DNA of 64,000 nucleotides. Source: JBKPNJ01 sp963695705. GTDB taxonomy: Bacteria > Actinomycetota > Actinomycetes > Propionibacteriales > Nocardioidaceae. The position numbers and the translations under genes were made by a program. Shown piece after piece: positions 1 through 8,514 of this stretch; the first letter of the stretch is position 1; each line of letters starts with the position of its first letter. The DNA lies in contig CAVOHB010000006.1 of NCBI GenBank assembly GCA_963695705.1, positions 434,001-498,000 of the forward strand, read 5' to 3'. The notes below the pieces were generated by a model. That model was not told the origin of the DNA and made no database searches. It saw nothing but the letters and a program-made list of their open reading frames with translations.

Positions 1-1
1 G

Positions 2-337
2 TTGGCGCGAGACCTCGGTACGGACCTCGGCGTCGGCGGCCACCTCACCCTGCTCCGCCGCACCAGGGTCGGCCCCTACGGGCTTGCCGAGGCCACCACC
101 CTCGACGCGTTGGCCGAGGATCTCGTCATCCTCTCAATGGGAGACGTCGCCCGTGCCTGCTTCACCACGTTCACGGTCACTTCCGACGATGTGTTCAGGG
201 TGCGCAACGGTCAGCGGCTCGACCTGCCGATCGGCCCCGAGACCACGGGGGTCCTGGCGCCGGACGGGGAGCTTCTGGCTTTGTACGCCCGCCAAGCCTC
301 CGAACCCGCCAGACCGCTGATGGTTGTCGCCCACTGA
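2..337 (+). CDS. truB: tRNA pseudouridine(55) synthase TruB, C-terminal part
   Basis: The frame is open from the window edge and ends at TGA 335-337, so only the last 111 or so residues are present. The segment RDLGTDLGVGGHLTLLRRTRVGP is broken here as RDLGTDLGVGGHL...RRTRVGP, typical of the TruB C-terminal domain just after the catalytic core. A small PUA-like tail follows (GVLAPDGELLALY near the end). TruB isomerises U55 in the T-loop of tRNA. In actinobacteria it normally lies directly before ribF; here an HPr gene and ptsI have come between them. The catalytic Asp lies upstream of the window and cannot be checked. Confidence 0.85.
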   Translation: MARDLGTDLGVGGHLTLLRRTRVGPYGLAEATTLDALAEDLVILSMGDVARACFTTFTVTSDDVFRVRNGQRLDLPIGPETTGVLAPDGELLALYARQASEPARPLMVVAH

Positions 338-359
338 CCCGTTCGCCCGATGCGTCCGC

Positions 360-617
360 TCACTTGTCGAGGTCGGCGGCCACCAGGTCGGCGATCGCCT
401 TGGCTGCGTCCTCATCATCGCTGGCCACGACCACCGCGTCGCCGGCCTTCGCGTCCAGCGTCATGATCATCAGCGTCGACCCTGCATCGACCGGGTCACC
501 GCCCGGGTGAGAGATCGTGACGGCGTGGTCCATTTTCGCGGCGGCGTCGGCGATCGTGGCCGCAGGGCGGGCGTGCAACCCGACCGACGAGCCGACGTTG
601 ACGGTGATGCTGGCCAT
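360..617 (-). CDS. ptsH: HPr family phosphocarrier protein
   Basis: An 85-residue protein, the usual HPr length. It carries phosphate from enzyme I (encoded divergently at 869) to sugar-specific EIIA domains in the cytoplasm. The phosphorylated histidine is His15 in VGLHARPAA. Ser47 lies in DAGSTLMIM, at the position of the regulatory Ser46 of Gram-positive HPr, although no HPr kinase gene is visible here. I chose the ATG at 617 because GGAGG sits six bases upstream and because MASITVNVG matches HPr N termini; the frame stays open further upstream without similarity. It converges on truB with a 22-bp gap. Confidence 0.92.
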   Translation of the reverse strand: MASITVNVGSSVGLHARPAATIADAAAKMDHAVTISHPGGDPVDAGSTLMIMTLDAKAGDAVVVASDDEDAAKAIADLVAADLDK

Positions 618-641
618 CGATACCTCCGCAGCACAGGATGA

Positions 642-716
642 CAGACGCGAGGCGTCTGAAGGTATTTCAAGCTTTGTGGCCCGCGGCCGCCGGAGTCGAT
701 GTCTCGGCGGCCGCGG
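642..716. promoter_or_regulatory. Two inverted repeats between divergent ptsH and ptsI
   Basis: The 251-bp gap between the divergent HPr and enzyme I starts holds two perfect inverted repeats. One at 642-658 is CAGACGC-GAG-GCGTCTG, just upstream of the HPr ribosome site. The other has 11-bp arms CCGCGGCCGCC (681-691) and GGCGGCCGCGG (706-716) around a 14-base spacer. Both genes read away from this region, so a terminator is unlikely. The repeats may be operators, or hairpins in the ptsH leader. No convincing -35/-10 pair was assigned. Confidence 0.4.
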
Positions 717-868
717 AGCTGGTTGCGACGAGCAGGCGCTGGTGACCGCAGGCTCGACGTCGAACCGCCAGGTCAGCCGACCCCATCGGCGGCTTAAGAG
801 TAGCGGGGTGATCAATGTTTCACGCAGTTGGGAACGCTTCGGACGCGGTGCGGTCATATGCTCCGCAG

Positions 869-2536
869 ATGACCGCAGCCCCCCGCGAGATCGTCGGAAC
901 GCCGGTCGTGCCCGGCGTCGCCTATGGCCCCTTTCTCCGCTACGCGCCGGATGTCGACCTGGGTTCCGACGAAGGGCCCGGTGAGCTGCACGGCGAGGCG
1001 GAGGTGCAGCGGTTCACCGAAGCCGCGGACGTCGTGGCCGACCGATTGGGCGAACGGGCGCGCGCGTCCACCGGTGTTGCCGCGGAGGTACTGACCGCGA
1101 GTGTGGGTCTCGTGCGTGACCGGGGACTGCACGCGGCCGTCGCCAAGCAGATCAACGAAGGGGCGACCGCGGAGCGTGCGGTCATCGCCGCGGTCGAGCA
1201 GTTCGCCGACATGTTCACCAAGCTCGGCGGGCTGATGGCCGAGCGCGTCACCGACCTCAGGGACGTCGAACGCCGGTTGGTCGCGGAGCTACTGGGCGAA
1301 CCCGCGCCGGGGATCCCGGTGTTTGAAACGGCCAGCGTGCTGGTCGCCGATGACCTCGCGCCGGCAGACACCGCCGGACTGGACCCCACGATTGTGCTCG
1401 CGCTCGTCACACGGCTCGGCGGACCCACCAGCCACACCGCGATCATCGCCCGCCAACTCGGGCTGCCGTGCATCGTGGCCGCCGATATCTCAGGCATCCC
1501 AGACGGCTCCATGCTCCTGGTCGACGGCACGACGGGCGTCGTCACCGTCGACCCTGATCCCGACGCCGCGCAGGAGCGACTCGCCGAGGCCGACCGGCTG
1601 CGGCGCAGTACGGAGTCCTGGTCCGGCCCTGGACAGACCGCGGACGGTCACGCCGTCGCATTGTTGGCGAACGTGCAGGATGGCGCCTCGGCCCGCGAAG
1701 CCGCGCAGGAGCCCTGCGAAGGCGTGGGCCTGTTCCGCACCGAGCTGTGCTTCCTCGGTCGCGACACCGAACCGGGAGTCGACGAGCAGGCGTCGATCTA
1801 CGCCGAGGTGCTCGCCGCGTTCAGCGGACGCAAGGTCGTGATCCGGACCCTTGACGCCGGGTCGGACAAGCCGATGAAGTTCGCGGGTCTCCCCGACGAG
1901 GACAACCCCGCGCTCGGGATCCGCGGCCTGCGTATCGCCGGGCACGACAAGGGGCTGCTGACCCGTCAGCTCGATGCCGTGTCGGCCGCGGCGAAGAGCA
2001 CGTCGGAGTCGCCGCTGGTGATGGCGCCGATGGTGGCCACGTCCGACGAGGCGCGGTTCTTCGCCGCGGAGGTGCGCTCGCGTGGTCTCAGCCCCGGAGT
2101 GATGATCGAGGTGCCGGCGGCCGCGCTGCTGGCGGATCGGATCCTGGAGGTGGTCGACTTCGTCTCGATCGGCACGAACGACCTGTCGCAGTACACGATG
2201 GCGGCCGACCGGCTCTCCGCCGAGCTCGCCGGGCTCACCGACGCATGGCAGCCGGCCGTCCTGCGGCTGATCCAGCTGACCGCAAGGGCCGGGTCGGATG
2301 CCGGCAAGCCGGTCGGCGTCTGCGGCGAGGCCGCGGCCGACCCGATGTTGGGTTGCGTGCTGGTCGGCCTAGGGATCAGCTCGCTGTCGATGGCCCGCAC
2401 CGCGCTGAGCGCGGTCGGCGTCCAGCTCGGTCGGGTGACGCTCGCGCAGTGCCAGGAGGCCGCTCAGACGGCGCTCGACGCGCCCGACCCGCCGGCCGGG
2501 CGTGTCGCCGTGCGCGAGATCCTCGCGGGCGGCTGA
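869..2536 (+). CDS. ptsI: Phosphoenolpyruvate-protein phosphotransferase (PTS enzyme I)
   Basis: A cytoplasmic enzyme of 555 residues, near the usual 560-575, that takes phosphate from PEP and passes it to HPr. The order seen is N-terminal HPr-binding/phosphohistidine domain, then a PEP-binding TIM barrel. The active histidine is His189 in GGPTSHTAIIARQLGLP. PEP-site motifs include EGVGLFRTE, GVMIEVPAA and IGTNDLSQYTMAADR, and the catalytic Cys lies in GVCGEAAAD. I start at ATG 869 (MTAAPREIVGTPVVPGVA); an upstream ATG at 815 is in frame, but its extra 18 residues have no family similarity. ptsH is divergent. No sugar-specific EII gene is in the window. Confidence 0.93.
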   Translation: MTAAPREIVGTPVVPGVAYGPFLRYAPDVDLGSDEGPGELHGEAEVQRFTEAADVVADRLGERARASTGVAAEVLTASVGLVRDRGLHAAVAKQINEGATAERAVIAAVEQFADMFTKLGGLMAERVTDLRDVERRLVAELLGEPAPGIPVFETASVLVADDLAPADTAGLDPTIVLALVTRLGGPTSHTAIIARQLGLPCIVAADISGIPDGSMLLVDGTTGVVTVDPDPDAAQERLAEADRLRRSTESWSGPGQTADGHAVALLANVQDGASAREAAQEPCEGVGLFRTELCFLGRDTEPGVDEQASIYAEVLAAFSGRKVVIRTLDAGSDKPMKFAGLPDEDNPALGIRGLRIAGHDKGLLTRQLDAVSAAAKSTSESPLVMAPMVATSDEARFFAAEVRSRGLSPGVMIEVPAAALLADRILEVVDFVSIGTNDLSQYTMAADRLSAELAGLTDAWQPAVLRLIQLTARAGSDAGKPVGVCGEAAADPMLGCVLVGLGISSLSMARTALSAVGVQLGRVTLAQCQEAAQTALDAPDPPAGRVAVREILAGG

Positions 2537-2649
2537 CGCGGGCCGCAGAGTCGGCTCCTGGGTCGCTGCGACCATTCTGTGCATCTGCCGTCATCAGCGT
2601 GGCAGGCTGGTCCCGCCGAGTCGCTGTGAAAGGAGCGGCCGTTCTGGAC

Positions 2650-3603
2650 GTGTGGCGCTCGCCTGAGGAGATCGACGCCGACCTGGCCGCCACCGTGGTC
2701 ACCGTCGGCAACTTCGACGGTGTCCACCTGGGACACCGCCGGGTGCTGTCACGCGCGGCCGAGATCGCCGACGACCTCGGTCACCTGCCTGTTGTCGTCG
2801 TGACGTTCGACCCACATCCGATGGTCGTGCTGCGTCCAGACCGCGCCCCGCTGATGCTCACGACGCCGGACCAGCGGGCCGAGCTGCTCGCCGAGGCCGG
2901 AGCCGACGCGATGCTGGTTGTCTCCTTCGACGAGGAGATCGCCCACTGGTCGCCGGAGGACTTCGTTCGGCGCATCCTCGTCGACGCCCTGCACGCAGCG
3001 GTGGTGGTTGTCGGGGCGAACTTCCGCTTCGGCCACCGAGCCGCCGGTGACGTCACGCTGTTGAGCCGGCTCGGCAAGGAGTACGGCTTCAGCTGCGAGA
3101 GTCTCTCACTCGAGGACGAGCCGGTGGCCTGGTCCTCCAGCTATGTGCGAGCCCGGATCGCCGAGGGTGATGTCGCCGCCGCCGCACTCGCGTTGGGTCG
3201 CCCGGTCTTCGTGGAGGGCGTCGTCGTGCGCGGCGAACGGCGAGGGCGTGCACTCGGCTACCCCACCGCGAACGTCCCGGCCCCAGAGCACAGTGCCGTG
3301 CCGGCCGACGGTGTGTACGCCGGCTGGCTGCAGCGGCTCGACGATCCGGATCGCCAACCGCTCCCCGCGGCGATCAGTGTCGGCACGAACCCGACGTTCG
3401 ACGGCAGGCTCCGACAGGTGGAGGCCTACGTGCTCGACCGGACCGACCTCGAGCTGTACGACGTCGGGGTCCGGGTCGGTTTCGAGCGACGGTTGCGGGG
3501 CATGGAGAGGTTCGACTCGATTGAGGAGCTGAAGGCGGCAATGGGCCGGGATGTGGCGCTGGCGCACGAGGTTCTGGGTGTGCCGGTCCCCGACCAGGGG
3601 TAG
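2650..3603 (+). CDS. ribF: Bifunctional riboflavin kinase / FAD synthetase RibF
   Basis: Makes FMN from riboflavin and then FAD from FMN. The N-terminal nucleotidyltransferase half shows VTVGNFDGVHLGHRRVL (the HxGH-type site) and GANFRFGHRAAGD. The C-terminal kinase half shows GRALGYPTANVP and the acidic motif DTDLELYD-like, here DRTDLELYDVGV. About 317 residues, normal for the family. The start is uncertain. GTG 2650 gives VWRSPEEI, GTG 2626 adds eight residues, and AGGAG at 2631-2635 is best spaced for CTG 2644, which would place the Trp exactly as in actinobacterial RibF (MxxW). ptsI ends 113 bp upstream. Confidence 0.9.
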   Translation: MWRSPEEIDADLAATVVTVGNFDGVHLGHRRVLSRAAEIADDLGHLPVVVVTFDPHPMVVLRPDRAPLMLTTPDQRAELLAEAGADAMLVVSFDEEIAHWSPEDFVRRILVDALHAAVVVVGANFRFGHRAAGDVTLLSRLGKEYGFSCESLSLEDEPVAWSSSYVRARIAEGDVAAAALALGRPVFVEGVVVRGERRGRALGYPTANVPAPEHSAVPADGVYAGWLQRLDDPDRQPLPAAISVGTNPTFDGRLRQVEAYVLDRTDLELYDVGVRVGFERRLRGMERFDSIEELKAAMGRDVALAHEVLGVPVPDQG

Positions 3604-3641
3604 TCGAACCGGTCCGTGGCTGGCCGCGGCCCGGCGGAGGG

Positions 3642-5128
3642 TTAGCTGCCGGGTGGTCGCGGGCGGGTTCGCTGTTCGGGTCCGGCTCGGGAGGGTCGGT
3701 GGTGGGTGGTGCCGTGTTGGTCGACGATGTGGATGCTTCCGGTGGGTGATCGCCAGATGAGGATGCCGGGGAAGGGTTGTCGGACGTCCCAGGTGGTGTG
3801 TGTTTTCAGCCGGTGGTGCCGGGTGCACAGGCAGCACAGGTTGGTGAGTGTGGTCTGACCTTGCGGCCAGGGTTGGTTGTGGTCGATCTGGCAGGTGCGG
3901 GCTTGGCGGGGGCAGCCGGGGAAGCGGCAGGTCCGGTCTCGGATCTGGACGGCTTCGCGTAGCCGTGCTGGGGGCACGTAGCGGGGGCTGTGCCCGGTGC
4001 TGGTCAGGGTGGGCAGGTCGATCACCGGTTTGATCAGCACGGTGCTGGTGGCCAGGATCCGGCGGGCGGTCTGCTCGGTGATCGGGCCGTGCCGGTCGAG
4101 GTCGTAGGTGCCGTCGGGGTTGCGGTGCAGGTACAGCACGGTGCGCGGCAGAGCGGCCGCGGCGGCACCGCCGCCACCCGGAGTGTCGTCATCCTTCCCG
4201 GCATCGGCCGGTTCTCCGCCGGCCGCCTCCTCGCTATCCGCTCCGGCGTCCGGTTCTGCGGCATCGGGCTCTGCGCCGTCCGGTTCTGCGCCGTCTGTCG
4301 GTGCGCTGTCGGCCGGGTGCTGGTGGTGCGGGGTGGTGAGGGTGGTGGGGTCGGCGAGCAGGCCGAGCGCGTCGGCGCGGAGTTGTTGCCAGGGTTCGGT
4401 GCGGCCGGCGCGGCGGAGCAGGTGCGCTACGCCGGTGATCCGCTGCAGCAGCCGGGCGGCGGCGTCGGCGTCGAGCTCGGCGGACAGACTCGTCAACCCG
4501 GGGTAGGAGTCCCTGGTCCACACGCCCTTACGGGCGCGCGCGTCCTGCTCACCTGTTTCGGCGCTGTCAGGGTCGGCGGCGATGGTGCGCGCGGCGACCA
4601 GTTTCTCCAGCTGACCGGTGGTCACCCGGGCTAGTTTCGGCAGGATCGCTCCTCGACCCGGGCGCAGCCGGCGGGGTCGAGGTCGCGGGTGCTGTCGGTG
4701 ACGATCTTGGCCCGGAACCCGTCGGTCTCGCCGCGGGCCAGCGCCGCGTGCACGGCGGGGAACCGGCAGGTCAGGTCCAGCGCGTGTCCGATCAGGTTGC
4801 CGGCGGTGGTCGGGGCGATGGTCAATCCGACCGCCAGCTCCTCGGCCGCGAACTCGGCCACCGTCGGGGTGCCGTCCCCACCGAACCGCAGCATCCGGAT
4901 CCCACCGGGCCGCTGGTCCGCGCCGCACCCGGCGGGCACCCGATCGTGGTCGGCGGCGAACGCCGCCACCGCGGTCAGCATCGTCGCCTCCGACCACGCG
5001 GCCAGCCGTCTACAGGCCGCCGCCACCTCCAGTGTCTGCTCAGCCGACAACCCGGCCAGGTCACAGCCGGCGACCGCCGCGGCCAGCTCCGGGCCGGGCA
5101 GCCCCGCGGCGATCACCGGATCGAACAT
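3642..5128 (-). pseudogene. DUF222 / 13E12-type HNH endonuclease gene with a frameshift
   Basis: The first 160 or so codons (ATG at 5128) encode a DUF222 domain and run to VEER, then hit a stop at 4631-4633. The next frame continues without a gap as ILPKLARVTTGQLEKLVAA and ends at 3644 with an HNH nuclease: RDRTCRFPGCPRQARTC, IDHNQPWPQG, NLCCLCTRHHRLKT. A single missing base near 4647 (GAGGAGCG-ATCCTG) explains the break. The middle carries a low-complexity Ala/Glu/Pro/Asp stretch (about 4180-4310). These are mobile-like, multicopy genes of actinobacteria (the 13E12 family). It could be a true pseudogene or a base-call error. Confidence 0.8.
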
Positions 5129-5680
5129 ACGTACAGACTACAACCCGGCACCGACACTCACGGCCTTGTCCACACCCTGATTCCCCTTATTTTCAAGAGA
5201 ATTTCCGATGGATCGGGGGCCAAGGATGATCGGACAAGGGTCCTGATGGCCTGGTTCGGCACCGCCCCGGCCTCAAGGCCGCGGAACGGCGACGTCACAC
5301 GACGAGGAGGAGCGCCCTCTCTTCACCGCTGGTGAACTCAAGCCTCCGCTGGCCCATGCCATCAATGCCGAACGCTTGAGCGTTCGCGTCGTTATTCTGG
5401 GCAAGCCCAAGTCGACATGAGCTGCCCGGTGGAGCCCACTCACCGGCTGAGGGGTCTGTTCGATTGGGTTGCGCTGTTCCTCTCCCATTGCTTCTGATCG
5501 ACATCCTGACCATGTGTTCGCAGATCGGCTGTCTCGGTGCCGACGCGGCGACTACGCAGATTAGGGTCGCCGATCACGCCGCTGATAGTCTGGTCGCTGC
5601 CGTCTGACGGCCGCGGATCGATAGTGCCCGGGTGAACCGGCCCCGGCGCGCCGCGCAACGAATCCCCGAAGGGAGATCGC
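5129..5680. other. Long intergenic region upstream of rpsO with an 18-bp palindrome
   Basis: This 552-bp stretch has no convincing gene: the short open frames show no family similarity and lack ribosome sites. It must hold the rpsO promoter. The clearest signal is a palindrome at 5369-5386, CGAACGCT-TG-AGCGTTCG, with perfect 8-bp arms. It resembles a repressor site, but its GAAC/GTTC half-sites are 8 bases apart rather than the 4 of an actinobacterial LexA box. A weak -10-like TAGTCT lies at 5586-5591. The left part may be debris from the insertion of the adjacent DUF222-HNH gene. Confidence 0.45.
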
Positions 5681-5950
5681 GTGTCACTGGACGCTGCGAC
5701 AAAGAAAAAGATCATCACCGACTACGCCACTACCGACGGGGACAGCGGTTCACCCGAGGTGCAGGTGGCGCTTCTCACCCGCCGGATCAGTGACCTGACC
5801 GAACACCTCAAGACCCACAAGCACGACCATCACAGCCGCCGCGGCCTGTTGCTGCTGGTCGGGCAGCGCCGGCGGCTGCTGAACTACCTGCAGAAGAACG
5901 ACATCGCCCGCTACCGCGGTCTCATCGAGCGGCTCGGCCTGCGGCGCTGA
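5681..5950 (+). CDS. rpsO: 30S ribosomal protein S15
   Basis: An 89-residue ribosomal protein that binds 16S rRNA in the platform of the small subunit. It has the full S15 pattern: GDSGSPEVQVALLTRRISDLTEHL, split here as GDSGSPEVQV and LTRRISDLTEHL, then the HDHHSRRGLL loop, RRRLLNYL and a basic C terminus. The GTG start at 5681 has AAGGGAG seven bases upstream. It lies before pnp as in most bacteria; E. coli rpsO is cotranscribed with pnp, and that arrangement is kept here. Confidence 0.97.
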   Translation: MSLDAATKKKIITDYATTDGDSGSPEVQVALLTRRISDLTEHLKTHKHDHHSRRGLLLLVGQRRRLLNYLQKNDIARYRGLIERLGLRR

Positions 5951-6282
5951 CTCCGAGGTCGGGAAGCTTCCGGACCGACCCGGATCGTCTCCCGCCCGCG
6001 CGCATCTCCCACAACTCCATAGCGATCTCATCCAGCCCAGCACAATCATTCAGCACCACTCCATCAAAGCCGGAGCGAAACGCTGCCCCTGTGGCCAGGA
6101 CGCCGGTCCTCGGTAGCGGCTTTCGGGTTCACCCTCACGGGTTCCCCCGCGGGCCTCGATCGAAGACCGGCCTCGGCACACCCACGACTGTGGGAAGCAC
6201 AACGACTCGCCAAACGAGCCGGGGCCAACGCGCATCGAGCGCGTCTCGCGTGTCGCTCCGCGAGAACAGAAAGGGGTGCCCT
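5951..6282 (+). other. rpsO-pnp intergenic leader with a hairpin
   Basis: A 332-bp gap. Just after rpsO, 5957-5976 can fold as GGTC/GACC outside GGA/TCC with a small loop. No T-run follows, so it may be a processing or stabilising hairpin rather than a classical terminator. In E. coli the rpsO-pnp gap holds an RNase III-cut hairpin through which PNPase controls itself; a similar role here is inference. The frame upstream of the pnp ATG is open but has no PNPase similarity. Confidence 0.35.
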
Positions 6283-8514
6283 ATGCAGGGACCCGAACCC
6301 ATCACCGTGGAGACCGTCATAGACAACGGCTCCTTCGGTACCCGTACGATCCGCTTCGAGACCGGGCTGCTGGCCCGACAGGCAGCCGGCGCAGCCGTCG
6401 CCTACCTCGACGAGGAGACGATGCTGCTGTCGGCGACGACGGCCAGCAAGCATCCCAAGGACAACCTGGACTTCTTCCCGCTCACGGTCGATGTCGAGGA
6501 GCGGATGTATGCCGCCGGGCGGATCCCGGGCTCGTTCTTCCGCCGAGAGGGTCGTCCGTCCGAGGACGCGATCCTCACCTGTCGGCTGATCGACAGGCCG
6601 TTGCGGCCGACGTTCGTCAAGGGCCTGCGCAACGAGGTGCAGGTCGTCATCACCGTCTTGTCGCTGCATCCCGACCAGCCCTACGACGTACTCGCCATCA
6701 ATGCGGCCTCGATGTCGACCCAGCTGTCCGGTCTGCCGTTCTCCGGCCCTGTCGGCGGGGTACGGGTGGCATTGATCGACGGTCAATGGGTCGGTTTCCC
6801 CAACCACAGCCAGATCGAGGCGGCCGTCTTCGACATGGTCGTCGCTGGTCACGTCCTCGACGACGGTGACGTCGCGATCATGATGGTCGAGGCCGAGTCG
6901 ACCGAGGCGACCTGGGACCTCGTCCGCGGCGGTGCCCAGCCTCCGACCGAGGAGCTGGTCGCCGAGGGTCTCGAGGCGTCGAAGGCGTTCATCAAGCAGC
7001 TGTGCGAGGCGCAGAGCGCGCTCGCCGCCCAGGTCGCCAAGCCGGTGCAGGAGTTCCCGGTCTTCAAGGACTACGAGCAGGACGTGCTCGATGCCGTCAC
7101 CGGCGCCGTCTCCGCCGATCTCGCCGAGGCCCTGACGATCGCGTCGAAGGTGGAGCGGGAGACCCGGCTCGACGAGGTCAAGGCCGCGGCGCTCGAGCGT
7201 GTCGGCCCGGACTTCGAGGGCCGCGAGAAGGAGATCGGCGCCGCGTTCCGATCCCTGACCAAGGACCTGGTACGCCAGCGTGTCCTGCGCGACCGGGTCC
7301 GCATCGACGGCCGCGGTGTCACCGACATCCGTACTCTCTCGGCCGAGATCGGCGTCGTGCCGCGCGTCCACGGGTCGGCACTCTTCGAGCGTGGTGAGAC
7401 GCAGATCCTCGGCGTCACCACGCTGAACATGCTGTCGCTGGAGCAGAAGCTCGACACGCTCTCACCGGAGACGACCCGCCGCTACATGCACAACTACAAC
7501 TTCCCGCCGTACTCCACCGGTGAGACCGGGCGGGTCGGCTCGCCGAAGCGGCGCGAGATCGGTCATGGTGCCCTGGCGGGACGGGCACTGTCGCCGGTGC
7601 TGCCGCCCCGCGAGGAGTTCCCGTACGCGATCAGGCAGGTGTCGGAGGCGCTCAGCTCCAACGGCTCCACGTCGATGGGCTCGGTCTGCGCGTCGACGCT
7701 GTCGCTGCTGAACGCGGGGGTGCCGCTGCGCGCACCGGTCGCCGGCATCGCGATGGGCCTGATCAGCGGAGAGCTCGACGGCAAGACCGAGTACGTCGCG
7801 CTGACCGACATCCTCGGGGCCGAGGACGCATTCGGCGACATGGACTTCAAGGTCGCTGGGACCCGCGAGTTCGTCACCGCGCTGCAGCTGGACACCAAGC
7901 TCGACGGGATCCCGGCATCGGTGCTCGGCGCGGCGCTCACCCAGGCCCACGCTGCACGGATCGCGATCCTCGACGTCATGCTCGAGGCCATCGACCAGCC
8001 CGACGAGATGTCGCCGTACGCACCTCGCATCATCACCATGCGGGTGCCTGTCGACCAGATCGGTGCCGTCATCGGTCCCAAGGGCAAGATCATCAACCAG
8101 ATCCAGGACGACACCGGCGCCCAGATCTCCATCGAGGACGACGGCACCATCTATGTCGGAGCCACCGACGGCCCGGCCGCGGAAGCTGCTCGGACGATGA
8201 TCAACGCGATCGCCAACCCGACCAACCCGGAGAAGGGCGAGCGCTACCTCGGAACCGTCGTCAAGACGACGAACTTCGGCGCCTTCGTCTCGCTGCTACC
8301 AGGGAAGGACGGCCTGCTGCACATCTCCAAGCTCCGGGCTCTCGCGGGTGGCAAGCGGGTCGAGAACGTCGAGGATGTCGTGTCGGTCGGTCAGAAGGTC
8401 CAGGTCGAGATCGCCGAGGTCGACGACCGCGGCAAGCTGTCACTCATCCCAGTCGTCGAGGAGGACGCTGGTTCGCAGAGCGGCACACTCGAGCCGGTTA
8501 CCGCCGACCAGTGA
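6283..8514 (+). CDS. pnp: Polyribonucleotide nucleotidyltransferase (PNPase)
   Basis: Phosphorolytic 3'-5' exoribonuclease, 743 residues. The domains in order are a first RNase PH domain, an all-alpha linker, a second, catalytic RNase PH domain (MHNYNFPPYSTGETGRVGSPKRREIGHGAL region, read as YNFPPYSTGE and GSPKRREIGHGAL; SNGSTSMGSVC; GDMDFKVAGT), a KH domain (IGAVIGPKGKIINQI) and a C-terminal S1 domain (GTVVKTTNFGAFVSLLPGK). The ATG at 6283 is preceded by AAAGGGG and gives MQGPEPITVETVIDNGSF, a typical actinobacterial N terminus. The stop overlaps the next gene's GTG by 4 bp. It probably works with RNase J and RNase Y, both in this window, in RNA decay. Confidence 0.97.
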   Translation: MQGPEPITVETVIDNGSFGTRTIRFETGLLARQAAGAAVAYLDEETMLLSATTASKHPKDNLDFFPLTVDVEERMYAAGRIPGSFFRREGRPSEDAILTCRLIDRPLRPTFVKGLRNEVQVVITVLSLHPDQPYDVLAINAASMSTQLSGLPFSGPVGGVRVALIDGQWVGFPNHSQIEAAVFDMVVAGHVLDDGDVAIMMVEAESTEATWDLVRGGAQPPTEELVAEGLEASKAFIKQLCEAQSALAAQVAKPVQEFPVFKDYEQDVLDAVTGAVSADLAEALTIASKVERETRLDEVKAAALERVGPDFEGREKEIGAAFRSLTKDLVRQRVLRDRVRIDGRGVTDIRTLSAEIGVVPRVHGSALFERGETQILGVTTLNMLSLEQKLDTLSPETTRRYMHNYNFPPYSTGETGRVGSPKRREIGHGALAGRALSPVLPPREEFPYAIRQVSEALSSNGSTSMGSVCASTLSLLNAGVPLRAPVAGIAMGLISGELDGKTEYVALTDILGAEDAFGDMDFKVAGTREFVTALQLDTKLDGIPASVLGAALTQAHAARIAILDVMLEAIDQPDEMSPYAPRIITMRVPVDQIGAVIGPKGKIINQIQDDTGAQISIEDDGTIYVGATDGPAAEAARTMINAIANPTNPEKGERYLGTVVKTTNFGAFVSLLPGKDGLLHISKLRALAGGKRVENVEDVVSVGQKVQVEIAEVDDRGKLSLIPVVEEDAGSQSGTLEPVTADQ

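Noticed and set aside
5369..5386. LexA/SOS box upstream of rpsO
   Set aside because: The GAAC and GTTC half-sites are separated by 8 bases, not the 4 required for an actinobacterial SOS box.
6064..7371. 435-codon antisense frame over pnp
   Set aside because: It is the complement of strongly conserved PNPase sequence, has no family motif or ribosome site, and such frames are expected in high-GC DNA.
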